A stretch of DNA of 64,000 nt from Xiphias gladius. Lineage: Eukaryota > Chordata > Actinopteri > Istiophoriformes > Xiphiidae. The stretch lies in NCBI RefSeq assembly GCF_016859285.1, contig NC_053414.1, positions 8,692,517-8,756,516 on the forward strand. The letters run 5' to 3'. Position 1 is the stretch's first letter, and each line of letters begins with the position of its first letter. A program made the position numbers and the translations under genes. The notes beneath the pieces are model-generated. The model made no database searches. It saw only the letters and a list, made by a program, of their open reading frames with translations, and was not told the DNA's origin. Positions 36,735 to 50,400 of this stretch are shown in pieces.

Positions 36735-37725
36735 CAGTTCTCAGATTTTTTTTACTGAAGTAAAAGTATCAATACCACAGTGCAGAAATACTCTGTTACA
36801 AGTAAAAGTACATAAGTAAAGCTACATGTATCTACTTAATATACTGCGGGGTCGCTTCATCTATAACAACACATCAGAATTTAACAGATTTATATTTTGT
36901 ATTAATATTCTGAATCTGAAAAACAAAGGTTTAACATCAGTTTAGTTAAACCAGTGATTAAATATTAAACCAGTGATTTCCAGCCTTTTTGTCTTGTGAC
37001 CCCTTCCCAAAAAAGGGGGGGGTGTAGTTGGGGCTATTTGTCATGTTTCAGATCTGTGTTTTTAGTTCCAGCTAAAAGAGATCTCCCCTCTAACCAATAT
37101 TTCACAAAAATCAAAGATTAGAGAAGTCTGAAAAATTAAAAACTTGTGAATATTTTAATATATCAGTCACTGGGGCCTTTTTACAGTGCAACAAGTTCTT
37201 TAACTCTAAATACTTTAAAGGGGACCTCCTGTATTAGCATAATTTCCAGCTCTAGATTTTAATTCTGGGACTCCGCTACAGTAGCTTTGCGTGATTCACA
37301 GTTTAAAAAAAAAAAAAAAAGGCCTCCTTCATCTCAAACTGTCTGTTATTCAGCCCCTCAGTTGAGCGTCTGACTGAAACAGGAAAATATTTGTACACTT
37401 AACGCCTATAGAACTACTCAAGTAGAACGAGCTGTGCTTGGAGCAGATGACCGTATAAAGACGTCAGTGATGTGAAGTAGAAAGAACAGCAGGAAACCTA
37501 CCCATACAAACATCTGAAATTGTAACACTATATAATATAGAGAGAGAAAATAATGAAAAGCATAATAGGTCCCCTTTAAGTGCGTTTGGCTATTGATATT
37601 TCTGTACTTTAACTTCAGTGTAATCTTGATTGATGGACTTTTTACTTGTCATGGGGGATGTTTACATTGTGATACTGATGCTTTTACTTAAGTAAAAGGA
37701 TCTGAGTACTTATTCAAAATTAAAC
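36735..37725. repeat. 'acttaagtaaaag' repeat (family E), near full length, between convergent genes
   Basis: The left end has ctgaagtaaaagtatcaata and gttacaagtaaaagt. The right end has its inverted counterpart, ttttacttaagtaaaaggat then ctgagtac. Inside is the block agtgatttccagcctttttg, shared with the copy at 49930-50560. No coding sequence. Confidence 0.6.
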
Positions 37726-38475
37726 TGAAAAACCTATTTAAAAAAAAAACAAACAAAAAACAGTAGACCGTAGACGTTCTTTACCATCTGGCATGCACTG
37801 GAATTGGATGTCTATTTTCATACATCCAGATTTAGCCTCAGTTCAGTTGAACCAGTGCTCGTTTTAACAGAGCAAATGACGATACACCCTGAAAGAACAA
37901 ATTTAAATGAACCCATTCTAAACTGCAGCTAAGCTGGTTCAATGGTAGATGACAAAGCAACAAGGTTTTATAAAAGTCCAGAAGTACTGAAGCACTGAAA
38001 TCCAACATCTACAAACCTCAGTACCAAGCTGCCTTCACAGCACTCAGATCTACAAAAGGGTTTGTTTTTTTTCATTTAAATTTCACAATGTACATAGGTG
38101 GCTCAGTTATCTAAAATTACAAAGAGTTCACATGTGATGCAGTGATAAGCCTACATTTAAAAAAAAAAAAAAACACCTTCAATACTTCAGCTGCAGGCTG
38201 CCAGCAGGTGAAAGTTATTTGGTGCCAGAGAGGCACTAGTGCACTAATGTACAGTAATCCGGAGATGCAGGACCGAAAGCATGATGGAGCAGGAATCATG
38301 CATACACACTAACGTAATCACTGCAGATAAAAACGTTACGAGTGTGATTCCTTCATCTTCACATGTCTAGAGAGGCAGAAGATGTACAACCTTCTGCATC
38401 AGTCAAAATCAGAGAGAAATCTGCATTTTGTTTGAAGGTATCAGAATCTTTTGTTCATCCAGTGTCTTTTGGACT

Positions 38476-41400
38476 CTATGTTGTATATGTATTTCTGTGG
38501 AGCTGCACTGACCTGTAAGAGTATCGTAAAAGCGGTGGTCCACGTCCTGCGTGGCGCTGTTTGATGAGATCAGACAGGAAATTCATCACTCTCAAATCAT
38601 CCTGACTGCTGCAGAATCCTCGTGTGTACAGGAAATCCTCTCCCTCTGTACCGTCCTGCCCTGCAGCAGCGTTTGGATGCTGCAAAGCAGGATTAAACGT
38701 GTACAGCAGAGCCTGGTTGGCCAGCTCAGTCAGGCAGCTCTCCAGGTGCAGCAGGTAGGTGATGCCTCGGCTGATGCCAGTGTGAGGTTCAGCCAGTCTG
38801 CTGACGAGAGAGCCGGAGTACGACGGACAGCGCAGAGTCCTCTGGTCCAGGTCCAGCAGGGCCAGATATCGACTATAGCGTGTCAGAGAGTGAATAATGC
38901 TGGAGGAAGAGCTTGAGGTTGTTCTGGTCAAGAGGAAAAAGAGATGTTATTTTAAGGTTGTGCCTATTTGTGTATTAAAAGCAAAATTTAAAGCTTCATT
39001 AGTTGAATTTGTTTTTTTTCTTTTGGCCAACTGGCAGCTGTGTATGAAAATTTTTGTACTGTTGTCATTCAGAGCCTGAAAAATTCCTGACTTGCTTCAG
39101 TGTTTTTGGCTTCTTTTAGATGAAACAAATCTTACAATGTGTTCTTTCACATCTAAAGATCTTTAGTGCAAAATTCACCATAACACATAGCTATTGTCTT
39201 AGCTACCCACACTGAATTTGTCACATCTACTTTATTCAAAATGGCAAAAAGTCTGGAACAGTCTCAAATTTAATTCAGTTATAAAGATGATTACAAAGTC
39301 ATCAGACTGCAAAAATAAAGACAAGACATTAAATTATAGTTGAAATTGTGTGAGCACTGACTGCTGTAACCCAACTGATCAAGCAAAGTCACTTGCTCCT
39401 GTTTTATCAACTTTTCAGTAGGACGGACGGACGGATGGAGTGTGTAGACGCACTGATGGGTCTTGAAATAGTAATGCAGAAAGGTTTAGAAGGGTAAATG
39501 ATTGGCCAAATAATGATTCTGAGAATCATTCCACCCACAAAGAGCCTCTGAAGAACCCTGTTTTTGTGGCGCTGCGAACACAGCATTATGAGCATCACTG
39601 GGCAAGATGGCAGCAGGGAGAGCAGAATTCCTTTGGAACACCTGTCTGGTGACTTTTGACCCACTCTGGCACATGTACAGTAATGTTTATCCAGCGCGCT
39701 GCCCCTGTTGAATTAACCAGGAATAAAACTGACACTTGTGGGGAATGAATTGCCCTAATGTAGATATGTGCTCTACGCTCACCAGCTAATTGCTAACTTT
39801 ATTGTTTGGTGCTGGGCAGGTTGCGTATAGTGGGTTTACCGGAGATTCTGAGCTGCTAACAACGGCCTGCTGCAGATCAGCGCTGAGCTTATTGGCCGGA
39901 AAGCTACAACAATGAACTAAAAAGGAGCTGAGGGGACCTGCAGAGACGGGTGATAATTCTCTGTGGATTTGTCACTACAAGTGACACCTGTAACATCACA
40001 AAGTCACTTGATCAATTGTTAATATGAAAGATATTGATTTGAATGTTTTTGAACTGATACTGTAAATGCAAGCAAATATTTCATTTAGTGCTGTATCTTA
40101 CATTGAGTCTTGGTGAGGGGTCTATTAATGACCATTGTTGCTCCTCTTAGCCGACGCAGTTTTCCCGTGTTTGGCGCACAGTACAGTATGTTATCGCTTG
40201 CTACCAGCAAGGCATAAGATGTGCCAGAATTTCAAGCAGCAACTACACAAATCTCAATTATAAAGGCAGCTTCACAGCAAGGCTCAAATTAGCAAAAATC
40301 ACACCACCATACCCAACATTATCAGCGTCACACAACTGGTATTAACTATCTGGCTATTTTATTGTAGTCTCTGTGTTATTCTGTCCAAGCCCCGTAGATA
40401 CACCTCTGTTAAGAACAGTTAACAAAAGGGCCTTACCAGTCAAAAAAAAATATACAAAGAAAATAAAAACAACAGAGAAAGGATGGCGGGACAACTACAC
40501 ATAAAAATAGGGATTTTGGAATTAAAACGAGGATAGGCAGGTAATCGTCATTTGGCTGTGTGTCATGGCGTACCTGTGTATTCCTATCAGTCTCCAGGTG
40601 AGCAGGTCGGTCAGCTGAAGTGCTGTGGACAGGCACGGCATCACAGCGTTTCCATCGGGACCGGGATCAGGCAGGAAGAGACTCAGAGCGTCCACCAGCT
40701 TCCTGACCAAAGGTTCGTCAGCGCCGATGACAACCAGCGGCCGGCCGCTCAGGAGGCAAAACACAGCATGCTGGGAGAATGAGTTCTGTTTGAGGAACCT
40801 GAGGGCTCTGAGTCCAGCCTTCCTTCTCCTCCTCTTATCTAAACGCGTGCAGCTGTGGATGTTTTGGGTGGGAGAAGGGGGGTCCGATGAGCAGGTGACG
40901 CTGATGCAGTCAGACGCCTCTTCAACACTCAGCAGCCTGAGAGGAGCGCAGGGCGGAGACCAACGGCCGAGCTCCGCCAGCGCGACGGGAGGGGAAAGGT
41001 TCACGTGGAGGTCAGGCGCCAAGTACGCCGTCTGATGGACTTCAGACCACTTCGGCATCAACTCCACTGCTTGTTCAACTGTGAAGTAAAAACTGTTTTG
41101 TTACATCTTTTTAACATGACATTGAGACTGTAACTTTCCACAGTAATTCATAAAAAGATCAATCTGACCACAAGATGATTAACAAGAAAGTAAAGAAGAA
41201 GTTTGCTACACAAAATTATATTTTTTCAGATTTTTCTCAAATCTTTGCTTTTTCTTCTGAAACACTGCGGAGTTTAATGTGAAAATGAAACAATCTGAGA
41301 GCTGAACGTTACTCTTTGGCTGAACTGTTGACTAACTCACTGACATACACATCGTTAAAGGACCAGGACGAAATCTGTATTGCTCATCCTGGATCCAAGG

Positions 41401-44400
41401 TTCAAGAATCGGTTGGAGCCTCCTTTCCGGCACCCTGGTACAAGCTTTCCCAGTGAGGCTGAGCAGTGTGCCACCCCAATAACTGGAGCACGTCCCTGGC
41501 TCCCCTTTTTAAAAATGAGAAGCACCGCCACAGAGCTGCTGCTCCCTCGTGTCGAAAGGAGCAGCTTGAAGTTGTTTGGGTCTGATCAGGATGCCCCCCA
41601 GGTGGCCTCCTTTGAAGGTTTTCTGTACACATCCAACTGGTAACAGACCCCAGGGCAGACCCACGAACACGCTAGAGAGATTCTGTATCTCATGTGGCTT
41701 GGGAACACCTCGTGATCCCCCAAAAACGTTTAATCAATTTTACCTGAATTAAATTTTAGACGTTTTTTTTTTTTGCCAATTTGAGGTCAAAGTTACAAAC
41801 TCAGTCTAGCTACATGTTAAGGTGAATTTTGCCTTCAGGAGCTTCAGCTAAGAGAGAGCACATTGTGAGATTTGTTTCAAATAAAAGAAATCAAAAACAC
41901 TGAAGCCAGTCAGGGGTTTGAAGGCTCTGAATGAGAACAGTACAAATAAAACGACAGTTACTTAGTCACCTTGCAACTATTTATATCTCTGAATTTGTTA
42001 ACTGAGATGCAAAATGTTATTAAACGTGAAGTCCCATTTGGATAGGATTTATTTCTCAAGGGAAGGTGCAGTGATACATTTATGAGTAAGATTTCTCTCC
42101 TGCCCCCTCTACCCTTTGACTATATATTTTATATTACATATTTTATATTATATTGTCCAAAATTACCCACTGTTTTTCTTGCATGTAGTAGCTGCCCCAT
42201 AATTTAAATCCTGTCAGACACCTCGTAATCTAAAGTGTAATTTAAAGTGTAATTTAAAGTGCACCATTGCACTGTTAATCGAGGGGGTTTTCCTGTGGAA
42301 CCTATTCTACGGATGACTTACCTTTTTTGGCATTATAACTGTGCCTCAGTTCTGAGCACATAATGGGACCTTTTGAAAACAATGCATGTAAACTTGATAA
42401 CAGAGCGGGACATTTGAGACGGGGTAAATGAGTAAAAGTGAGAGGTCATTATAGTGCACTTACGTGAATAATAGCAAATGTGAAAATAAATTCATTGAGC
42501 ACGAAATACACTTTTGTTTGTTCAAATTAATTTATTCTTTAGATGATAAAATACATCCACAAAATATAATATAATCTGTGCTTGCAAAAACCTGTTTCAA
42601 ATTGGTCCATTGTGCGATCAGAATTGGGACGCAAATATAATCGCATTCTTCCTGTGATTTGGAAATGATGAAAATAACTTTCACAACAGCTGGTGTCGAG
42701 TAAGAATTTTCTGAGATGCAGAGGAATAATTTTATTATCCACCTCACTCGGAAACTAAGACTAAATCCAAGCTAAGACGGGTACATTTGAAAAACACATC
42801 TTGTTGGACAACTTTTAAAACACTGGCCTCACATGTTAGTGTGGAGATATCCACTGAAATGATCTGTCAGTGTGGATATACGTTGTTTTCACACATAAAA
42901 GACCTAAAATGTGTTTAATAGGGGTTTAGAAAATCAGTATAATAGCAGATGTAGTTATTACCTTGCAGTAGTTTGGATGTCTTCTCAGGATAGTTCTCTT
43001 CATGGCCTTGACTCCTCTTCAAACTCTCGACGACCGGTTCCTCTTTGAGCATGACGCCGCCACTGACAGTTGTTTGCTTTAAAGCCTCTTCTTTATCAAC
43101 ACAGCTGTCATCTCTCTCAACAGGCAGTTCATTTTCCTTTTCATTTTCTAAAGTAGCAGCGTTCAATGTTTTCTCCTCCTTAGGGACACTGTCGGATTTA
43201 CACTCTGTCAGTGTTCCCTCCTCATTGTCAAGGCCATTGCTCACAGCTTGGTACTCCGCTTCTTCCTCCGTGATGGCGGTGAGGTCGTCAGGAAAGATGG
43301 AGTCGGTGGTGCTCAGGACCTCGATGCTGTCCTCGCTGTTGGCTCGCGTGGCGTACGCTCGCACACGTCTGACGCCTGCTTCTACTGCTGCTCGCCTGAC
43401 AGAGGTGTCCATCGGCATAACTGGAGTTTCTGCTGAAGAGAGTAAACTGTCAGCTGGTCCTGTTGTAGGAGAGGAATGTTCGAGGGCATATTCTGTGATC
43501 GGCTGCAGCTATATTGATTTTTTTTTAGTTAATTAATGTCATCTATAGAATCTGAAAATAGGGAAAACTGATCATCACAATTTCCCAGAGCGTAAGGAGA
43601 CGTCTTCAGTTGTTGTTTTGTACGACCGACAGTCCAAAACCAAAAGATTTACAAAATTCATGATGACAAACAACAAAGAAATGCCAAAATGATCACATTT
43701 GAGAAGCTGGAACCACAGAGTCTTATGCATTTTTGCTTGATAAATGACAAACAATTCATCAGTTATCATAACTGTAGTTGGCTTCTTAGTTGGCCAACGA
43801 TTAATCGACTAATTGTGTCACCATTTCACCGTAGTTAGATAACATTAAAAGCTTTCGGAGTTTAAGCTTAAACACTGAAAGTACAAGCTCTAAAGGTTAA
43901 TTTTTACTCTTTCTGTTAATCCCTGATTGTTACCTGTGTGTATAGATGAAAGAAGATACTGCCATTTAGGGCTGCAACTAATGACTATTTTCACTAATAA
44001 ATTTGTTGTTGTTTTTTTTCCCCCAATTAATCAACTATTTTGTCTGTAAAATGTCAGAAAACAGCTAAACAAGAGACTTCAGCCATGTTAGCAGGTCAAT
44101 GAGGCTGTACTTGAGTTAAATGCTAATTTCAGCATGCTAACATTCTCACAATGAAAGCTAGCGTGTTGATGTTTATAAGGTATAATGTTGACCATGTTCA
44201 CTTTGTTCGTTTAGCATGTTAGCATGCTAACATCTGCTAAATAGCCCTACACACAAAGTACAGCTGAGGCTGATGGGAGTGTCACTAGTTTTGTGGGTAT
44301 TTGGTCGTAAACCAAAATATTGGGAATTTTGACCAGATGATGGCGCTAGATGAAAAGTCAGATGAACTACAGAGAACTAAACTACTGAACTAAAAAGTTA

Positions 44401-47400
44401 ACCACATGGTGGCGCCGGAGAAAAATTCTGAGGATCACCAAAGTCAGCAGGATACATCGTTGGTATCTGTACCAGATTTCGTGCCAGTCCGACAACGCAG
44501 CGCGAGTGAAAACTCTGACGCCACCAGCAGGTGCATCACCAAAGTCGTTAGAATTGATTCTGTTGTAGATTTCGTGGCAACCCATCTAACCACAAATATC
44601 ACCATCATAGTGGTGCGAGTGTACAAGTCGGGAAATCACCAAATGCTGCAGGCTTCATCCTCTGGGGGGCCACGAGTGTCCGTACAAAATTTGATGGTGA
44701 TCTATCCAGTTGTTGAGATACTTCAGTCTCGACCAAAGCGGTGAACCAACCGACAGACTGACATTGTCATCCCTTTAGACACGTTGCTAGCATGGCTAGA
44801 AATACACAGCCTCACAGAGCTTGTTTCAGATTGCTTGTTTTGTCTGACCAACAGTCCAGAATTCAAAAGTATTCAATATACAATGATGTAAAATTAAGAA
44901 AAGCAGCAGATTGTCACATTTGAGAAGCTGAAACTAGCTAATGTTTGGTATTTTTGTTTGATAAATGATATAAACGATTAATTGACTATCTGTCAGTGGA
45001 CATACCTCTGCTGTCAGAGCCAGCGGCAACATGCTGCGTCCGATATGACTTCTCAGTCCCGAGCACCTCAATGCTGTCGCTGCTGCTCACGCTTCCTGTC
45101 ATCTCCGTGGCAACCCTGGGGTCAGGGGTCAGTGTCTCAGCTTCTCCTGCCTCCAGTTTGATCGGGATCTCCTCCACGCAGGAGCTGAATGACTCCAGGC
45201 TCATTGGTTCTGACTGAAACACCTCGACACCGCTCTTGCTCCCCGTCGCCCTCTGTAGCTCTGCCTCAGCGCTCTCCCTCTCCTCCTCCTCTTCGTCCTC
45301 TGGGCTCCACAGCTCAAACAGGAAGTTGGTGAGCGTAAGCCTCCTGGACAGCGAGTGGGAGACCCGAGCATTTCGCAGGACACTCTTGTCACCGCGGAGG
45401 CGCTGCTCTGTGTCTGCCAGTTGCTCCTTCATTAAGGAGAGGAAGTAGGCGTTGCAAAGCTCCTGCAGCGGCTTCAGACGGTGCTCGGACCTGCAGGAGG
45501 TGGAGGGGGGGGTGGAGGGACAGGGCTCAGGAGGCAGCAGCGCAGTAGGATCAGTAAGGGAGTCAGCTGGGTCGTAGGGCAGAAAGTCGGGCTGTTTGAG
45601 CTTCCTGTTTGGGTAGGATGTGACCTGGCGGAGGAGGTCTCTGTGATTTAAGATCGAACGCTCTACAGCTTCAAGGTCACCGGCTTTTTCTCCGACTTCT
45701 GTGAGCCCATTTACCGTCGTCAGACATTCTGTCTCCTGAAGCAAAGCCAATCGCGTGTACCTGAAGCAGAGAGAGTTATATTTAGTCAGCAGACTAAAAG
45801 AGTAATTTTTCACCAGGCTGAAAAGTAGTGTTTCACCGCCCTCTCTGGCTGAAAGCTTCAAAGCTTCATTTTACTTCAGACCACACCCAGGTTGGGCGCT
45901 CTGTCTGCTCTATACCTTGATGTGGCCGATTGGGCTTCTGCTCAGAACTGTGGGGGTGTGTAGCCACTAAACTTGACCGACATCACTCTCACTGTCCTGT
46001 TAGCTTTGTCGCATCTGCTAGTGCGGGACAAATTACACATTTACCACATTTAATAATTAACAAATGAAGTCTGGTCACTTCACATATTCCCAGCAAAACA
46101 CAGGTGTTTTCACTCAATCTGTCTAGTCAGACCTCTGCTAAAAGTGCAGTCTCATTACGTGTCCGTCCCACGGTGCGCAAGAGCGAGGCTGCAGTTTGTA
46201 CTCTGGTAGTGTGATAATGTACTAAATATGGTAATGAAACAAGCTACAATAACAACTTCTACATTTTCAAACACAGTGCAGCACTGTTTCTACTGGCCCA
46301 CCAAGTGCACCCGCCTGGTTAAAGCTGAACAAAGGTAAACCCTGACCTGCATGTCCACAGGAGCTGGATGTAGGTCGCTTGAATTTAGCTTCCCCAGAAC
46401 TGAACGGGAAGTGTAATGTGACAAAACGTTAAGAATAATCAAGGTTTAATTTCTCCCCTCTCAACAGGTGAAAAAAGCTAACAAGTGAGTCTGTTCGTGA
46501 GCTGCAACGATTACTCGATTGATTGACAGAAGAGTAATGGAACAACTGTCTTTTTTTTTTTTTAGCAAAAAATGCCGAACATTTCCTGCTTCAGGCTTCT
46601 CCAATGTGAGAATTTTATGCTTTTCTTTGTCGTACATGTCAGTAGACTGAAAATTATTACTACCATTATACATTGTATATTCAGGACATAGTATATCTAT
46701 GGGTCTATCTTTAAGCTCTATTTTTTTCCTCTCTATTTATTTATATTAATTTTAATTTTACACTTTAGTCTATTTAGTTGTTTTATATAATTTAGCCTAG
46801 ATCTATCTATCTATCTCATATTCTCTGGGTTTGGATGGTTGGTCGGACCAAAAACAGGTATTTTTTTGCTATTTTCCTACATTTTATTGACAAAATAGAT
46901 TAATCGAGAAAATAATCAGCAGATTCATTGATAATTAAAACAATCGTTATTTGCAGCCCTAGTCTGTACACACAAACACAGTCCTTTGAGGAGGGCTAAT
47001 CAGTCAAAATAAGTGAAATCTCTTGTGTGGGTGGACCATTGGTCTGCGCTGCCTTTAATATGTAGTAGAGTCCAATGGATACTGGGCTCTGCTACTTGGA
47101 TTTTCGAGGCCAATATTTGTTATCTGAGGTTTGGCAAGAATTTTTAGTGCTCTCTGGTTAACAAACTATGTAACTGAGACACTGTATCTAAATTACCTGA
47201 CAAATCTCTTTGGTATTTCTGTACTGCAATTTCTTATTACTTAGCAGCTAACATATTTGCCAATTTGGATATATCTCTGATAAGCCAACATCAGCCAAGT
47301 AACAGGTGGTGGATGCTGATGTATCAGTCAAGCTCTAATATTTATATTAACCTGAATGTATTGTTATTGCATTGTAGAACACCCTGATCTTACTCGAGCT

Positions 47401-50400
47401 CGTGCAGTTTTCTCTGCAGCTCCATAGAAAACGCCTGTCTGTTTCCCGTCTTGAGGCTGTCAGACGCCTGAGAGAAGCACGACGACAGTTCGGAGAAGTT
47501 CTCCATCAGCTTCGCCTGGTCCGAGCACACATAGGCCATACAGAAAGGCCGCACCATGCCCCGAGCCTCCAGGTCGAACAGGGTCATGTGGTGAACGTAC
47601 GCAAAGGCGTCCTCTGCTGAATCTCCCAGGATCACTTTGGAGTCCTCGCTGAAGTTGAGGCGGGGGCCGGGGGAGGCATGATGGGTGTGGACGGGGCCGG
47701 ACGCCTGGTAGTCCACAGACATGATGCGGACGGAGAAGTGGTTGAGGTCAAAGGAACCGATGACTCTGGGGTCATCCGGTATCGTCAACACAGGCTTTGG
47801 ACCCACCTGAAAACACAGCAGAGGTTTGAAGAGATGCAGTACAATATAAATATTCACCGCCAATAATGACTATTTTAGTATATAAAAAGAAAATCCGAAA
47901 ATAAATAAATGCCAACACTTTTGTCAATCAACTGTCAACACTGAGCTATAGTAAAAGGTCGGGTGTAGGGTTGAAACTATTAGTCATTCAACACACAATC
48001 CATTGCCAACTATTTTGATAATCAATTAATTGTCTAAACCATGTTTAAAGCAAAAACACCAAACTTCAGGTTCTCCACTGTGAGGATTTGCTTCTGTTAT
48101 CTGGTTTATAATTGTAAACCGAATCTCTTTGAGGTTTTGCACTGTTGACTGGATAAAACACACATTTCATCAGTCACCTCAGGCTCCGGGAAATTGTGAT
48201 GGACAATTTATCGGGGAGAAAAAAAATTGACAGATTTGTCCTCAATGAAAATAATCATTAGTTGCAGCCGTAATCCTGTATGCTCGTGCTGTAGCCGCTC
48301 ACCCAAAACTACGAGACACCATTTACCAAAGTAGACAGCTATCACACTCATCAGTGTGAATTATATGAAAAGGCCGAATGCAGGGCTAAAACAATTAGTC
48401 GATTAATTGATTTGTGATGTGTCAGAAAATTAATCAGGAACAACTGACATTTTACATCTCAATGACTAATCAATAAAATATTCAACAGATTCATCAACAA
48501 TGAAAAAAAATCCATGCTGTAGTGGCAACCTGTTGAAGCAGTGTCCATAACTGACAGTGTGTGTTTTTGGATTTTTTGCACTCAATATACAGGATTTACT
48601 AGATTCATACTAACCAACTACAGAATACTACCAGGCGCTATCATTGTATATATTTAGAGTACCAGTAAGGTCCTTTTCAGTTTTAGTTCAGTTTCTAGTT
48701 AAAATCCCTTATGTTTATTCCTTACACAGCAATTTCAGCTCTATCATCATTATGTCCTGGTTGGATTTCATCAGTAACATGTCAGAGGCATCGACACAGC
48801 TGTGTTTTCTTTCACGACACCTTGATATCTGAGTTGCTGACAAATTTAACATCTTCTGTCGAATTCAACGTGAATAACCATGACACCAGATCAGAAGAGA
48901 AATTAGCTCTAAAACTTCCTCATACCAACTCTGAACTGTGGAAAGGTGCAATACAATGTGCCTTCAATTCACACTGTACTTGTATTTTTATTACTATTTG
49001 TGATTGTTCTAATTTATATGTTGGTGTGTGTGATGCTCGTTTATGGACTCAACATCTTGTGACAAGTATGTATGTAATTTGTTCTCAAGTCTCTCTTGCA
49101 AAAAAGATGTTAATCTCACTGAGACTTCCTGAATAAAGTCCAACTCACTATCAGTTGCAACACCATTACCATGAAAAAAAACCAGCTACAACAATCATTT
49201 CACCAAGATATCTTTTTCACAACATAGCCACTCAATGTGTATTTAAAAACAAAAGTAAAAGATATAAATAAATAAAACGTATTTCAAATTCAAAAGCTTC
49301 TTTGGATTTTTATGAACTTCAGTGCTTTGATAAAATTAAATAATAAAACCAGCGTTAATTCACGTATGTGAATGTTGTTTGGCCAAATAACGAAGCAATG
49401 CATATCATTATTATTACTGGATCCTACAAGGTTACACCGCAGAACTATGAAACTATACTACACCACTTTATTGTACGACATATTATCATTATACACCTTA
49501 AATCCTAAAGTTGTTATTATTTTCTATTATGTTCTTCATTTATAAGGAAACCACACTATTGGTTAAAGGCCACTTTTTGCACATCTACTGTATTAATGCA
49601 CATTTTTGTAACTCGGCCTCAGGTATTGTACTGTGAATAGCTTTCTTCTTTGGATTTCTTGTGTAATATTTCTACTTAATCTTAATCTCTTCTGTATCTC
49701 TTCAATCTATTTTTGATTTTTTTTTTTTTTAATTTTTCTCAATTTTCTTTGCTCTGTTCTTATCCTTTTGGTATATTTATCTTATTATATCCCTTTTACG
49801 TTATTTCATACTTCTTCTCTACTACATTTCAATATTATACTTTTGTCTCAACTTATACTATACTATACTTTTGACAACTTTAGTTAATAGTTACTTTTCA
49901 GATTTAATTTTAATATTAAAAAACATAAGCTTATAAAAACAATGATTATTAAATATTAAACCAGTGATTTCAAACCCTTTTGGCTTTTTAGCCCTCTCAA
50001 AAAAAAAACAAAAAAAAAACAGTGTCTAGATTTAGGCTGCTGGTCATGTTTCAGATGTCTGAGTTGTCAGCTCCACCCAAGAGAAATTTTCCCTCTTGAC
50101 AGCACGTGTTATCCAATATTTCAAAAATGACAGCAAAGGTTAGAGAAAAGTCTGAAAAATTAGAACAAATGTGTGTGTCAGAACTGCGTTTTTTCTTCTC
50201 TCTTTTTCAATTAATCATTGCATAAACCCTCAAAATTATCTTGGGACCCATTTTCAGGGCCCAAAGAGGGACTAAACTACCACACTTTATATAACGAGGT
50301 CAAAACCAGCTCCACCTCAACCAGCTGCTTACATATAGATGCATCAGTCATTATATTAATCTAATACTGTCATATATAATGATTTATCAGTCACAGGGGC

